In this document: piece by piece, positions 24,038-25,567 of the stretch
Position numbering within the stretch: the stretch's first letter is position 1
Layout of the letters: each line of letters opens with the position of its first letter
Source of the DNA: Coxiellaceae bacterium UBA6002
GTDB taxonomy: Bacteria > Pseudomonadota > Gammaproteobacteria > UBA6002
Length of the DNA: 25,567 bases
Assembly (NCBI GenBank): GCA_002429595.1
Contig: DJAM01000049.1
Coordinates: 1 to 25,567, forward strand
Direction of reading: 5' to 3'
Program-made: the position numbers and the translations under genes
Notes under the pieces: generated by a model
Seen by the model: only the letters and a program-made list of their open reading frames with translations
What the model was told of the DNA's origin: nothing
The model's database searches: none

Positions 24038-25546
24038 ATGGAGCCAAATGAGAGTAACATTCAATGCTTGGAGCGCAAGGTCGCGAATCCTTGTATCTTA
24101 GTAATCTTTGGAATTACTGGAGATCTAGCAAAAAGGTTACTGTACCCCGCAATTTGTAATTTAGGCAGTAGTGGTTTATTACCCAATGATTTTAGCCTAG
24201 TAGGTGTTTCAGGCTCGCAATATACGCCAGAAGCTTTTCGTGAAATATTCGCAAAAAACGTTCGAGAATTTGTACCAAATCCCAATGCCCAAAAATTTGG
24301 CTTAGATTTTATTGAGCGCGTGCATTATCTAGGTGGTGATTTTAATGATTCAAAAATCTTTAAAAACCTCAAAGCCAAACTAAAAACATTAGAACCAGAA
24401 GCTAGTAAAAATTACATATTTTACTTGGCGGTACCACCGCAGTTTTTCAGTACTATCAGTTTTGGACTTAACAACGCAGGACTGCTGAATGAAGACAGCG
24501 GCTTTCGCCGACTGGTTGTCGAGAAACCATTTGGTCACGATGCACCTTCGGCCAGAGAGTTGGATCAACAATTACTTAGTGTCGCAAAAGAAAAACAAAT
24601 ATTTAGAATCGACCATTTTTTAGCTAAAGAAACAGTGCAGAATATTTTTACCTTTCGCTTTTCAAACGATATTTTTGAGCCAATCTGGAATCGTCAATAC
24701 ATCGATAATGTACAAATAACTGTCGCAGAAACAATCGGCATTGAATCGCGGGGACGATTTTACGATGAGACCGGTGCGTTACGCGATATGATTCCAAATC
24801 ATCTTTTTCAAGTACTAAGTTTTATTGCTATGGAACCACCGCTTAGTTTTAACATTCATCACATTCAAGAAGAAAAAACCAAAGTGATCCAATCGATTCA
24901 AATCATGACCCCGGAAGAAGTGTTGGAACAAACTGCCCGCGGCCAATATGGTCCAGGTGTGATAAATGGCATTGAGGTACCAGGCTATCGTTCCGAAAAA
25001 TACATACCAAAAGATTCAGTGACTGAAACGTACGCTGCAATGAAATTGCATTTAAATAATTGGCGTTGGTTACATGTGCCGTTCTATTTACGAACCGGGA
25101 AACGTATGAAAGCGCATACTTCACAAGTCAATATTCAATTTCGTTCCGATGCTTCCTGTTTATTTAGAGGAAGTCAAACAATTTTACCGAATTTGCTCCG
25201 CATTTCTATCCAACCGGACGAAGGGATTTCACTACGTTTTAACGCTAAAGTTCCTTGCCAATCGCTACAAATTGGTCAAGTTGAAATGAGTTTTAAATAC
25301 AGCGACTATTTTGGTGTTAAACCACAAACCGGTTATGAAAGCATTTTGTATGAATGTCTTACCGGACAGCATATGTTGTTTAGCCGAGCAAAAATGACTG
25401 AAGCTTGCTGGGATGTGGTGCAGCCAATTATGGATGTGTGGTCTGCAATTAAACCAAGAAATTTTCCGAATTATCCGGCAGGTAGTTGGGGACCTAAAGA
25501 AGGTGAAATGCTACTTCAACGCGATGGTCGTTGTTGGTATCCGTAA
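24038..25546 (+). CDS. zwf: Glucose-6-phosphate 1-dehydrogenase
   Basis: The 502-residue protein oxidises glucose-6-phosphate to 6-phosphogluconolactone with NADP+, the first step of the oxidative pentose phosphate pathway. The cofactor motif is FGITGDLAKRLLYPA (24-38). The substrate and catalytic motif is RIDHFLAKE (190-198; usually RIDHYLGKE), followed by TVQNIFTFRFSN. VEKPFGHD, RDMIPNHLFQ and RTGKRM are also present. The ATG at 24038 has a weak GGGAA about 6 nt upstream; an in-frame TTG at 24026 is an alternative. Length is near the family norm (about 490). It is divergent from gnd-rpe. A copy of the GTCATTCCCGCG repeat starts 5 nt after its stop. No pgl (lactonase) is in the window. Confidence 0.93.
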   Translation: MEPNESNIQCLERKVANPCILVIFGITGDLAKRLLYPAICNLGSSGLLPNDFSLVGVSGSQYTPEAFREIFAKNVREFVPNPNAQKFGLDFIERVHYLGGDFNDSKIFKNLKAKLKTLEPEASKNYIFYLAVPPQFFSTISFGLNNAGLLNEDSGFRRLVVEKPFGHDAPSARELDQQLLSVAKEKQIFRIDHFLAKETVQNIFTFRFSNDIFEPIWNRQYIDNVQITVAETIGIESRGRFYDETGALRDMIPNHLFQVLSFIAMEPPLSFNIHHIQEEKTKVIQSIQIMTPEEVLEQTARGQYGPGVINGIEVPGYRSEKYIPKDSVTETYAAMKLHLNNWRWLHVPFYLRTGKRMKAHTSQVNIQFRSDASCLFRGSQTILPNLLRISIQPDEGISLRFNAKVPCQSLQIGQVEMSFKYSDYFGVKPQTGYESILYECLTGQHMLFSRAKMTEACWDVVQPIMDVWSAIKPRNFPNYPAGSWGPKEGEMLLQRDGRCWYP

Positions 25547-25550
25547 TATT

Positions 25551-25567
25551 GTCATTCCCGCGCAGGC
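25551..25567. repeat. Truncated copy of the GTCATTCCCGCG repeat at the window edge
   Basis: These 17 bases are identical to positions 9-25 of the palindromic repeat that opens the window. The copy runs off the end. It begins just after the zwf stop and could supply its terminator stem. Confidence 0.8.

Noticed and set aside
23970..24047. Longer gnd start at the ATG at 24047
   Set aside because: It would overlap the zwf start and add 26 residues unlike the family; GTG 23969 has AAGGAG at good spacing and gives the normal length.

Overview
The window is about 25.6 kb of AT-rich bacterial DNA, gene-dense and without rRNA, tRNA, CRISPR or transposase genes that I can see. The zwf, gnd and rpe products look gammaproteobacterial. 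The ankyrin-HAD protein, the Sel1-like protein with an acidic/serine tail and the dispersed palindromes of the type GTCATTCCCGCG are reminiscent of host-associated Legionellales-type bacteria (Legionella, Coxiella, Berkiella and relatives). That placement is an inference from style, not a demonstrated identity.

Region 1 (1-9759, + strand): a palindromic repeat with a short 20-bp tandem array precedes a 2685-residue filamentous-haemagglutinin-like beta-helix protein. It has no recognisable signal peptide or two-partner-secretion domain. Three small genes follow at 24, 11 and 10 bp spacing. Each encodes one N-terminal membrane segment plus a coiled coil. The four genes look like one operon of unknown function.

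Region 2 (9793-16310): a doubtful 81-residue ORF, then two minus-strand genes: an ankyrin/HAD-phosphatase-like protein and, upstream of it, a 1022-residue coiled-coil and Ser/Asn-rich protein of unknown function. Divergent from these lies a GH19-like (chitinase/endolysin) gene with a large internal insertion, followed by a 14-bp perfect hairpin.

Region 3 (16439-20215, + strand): a tightly coupled four-gene operon. It encodes a GTP cyclohydrolase II fused to a RibD-type reductase, a medium-chain dehydrogenase that has lost its zinc ligands, a PTPS/QueD-fold protein with altered catalytic residues, and a GT4 glycosyltransferase. Together they read as a biosynthetic route from GTP to a glycosylated pyrimidine- or pterin-like small molecule. 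This is the best candidate for an undescribed system here.

Region 4 (20335-21755): a Sel1/TPR-like small protein and a class I glutamine amidotransferase.

Region 5 (21775-25567): a long near-perfect palindrome, then rpe and gnd (minus, overlapping by ATGA) divergent from zwf (plus). This is a pentose-phosphate module producing NADPH and ribulose-5-phosphate. The window ends inside another copy of the repeat that opens it.
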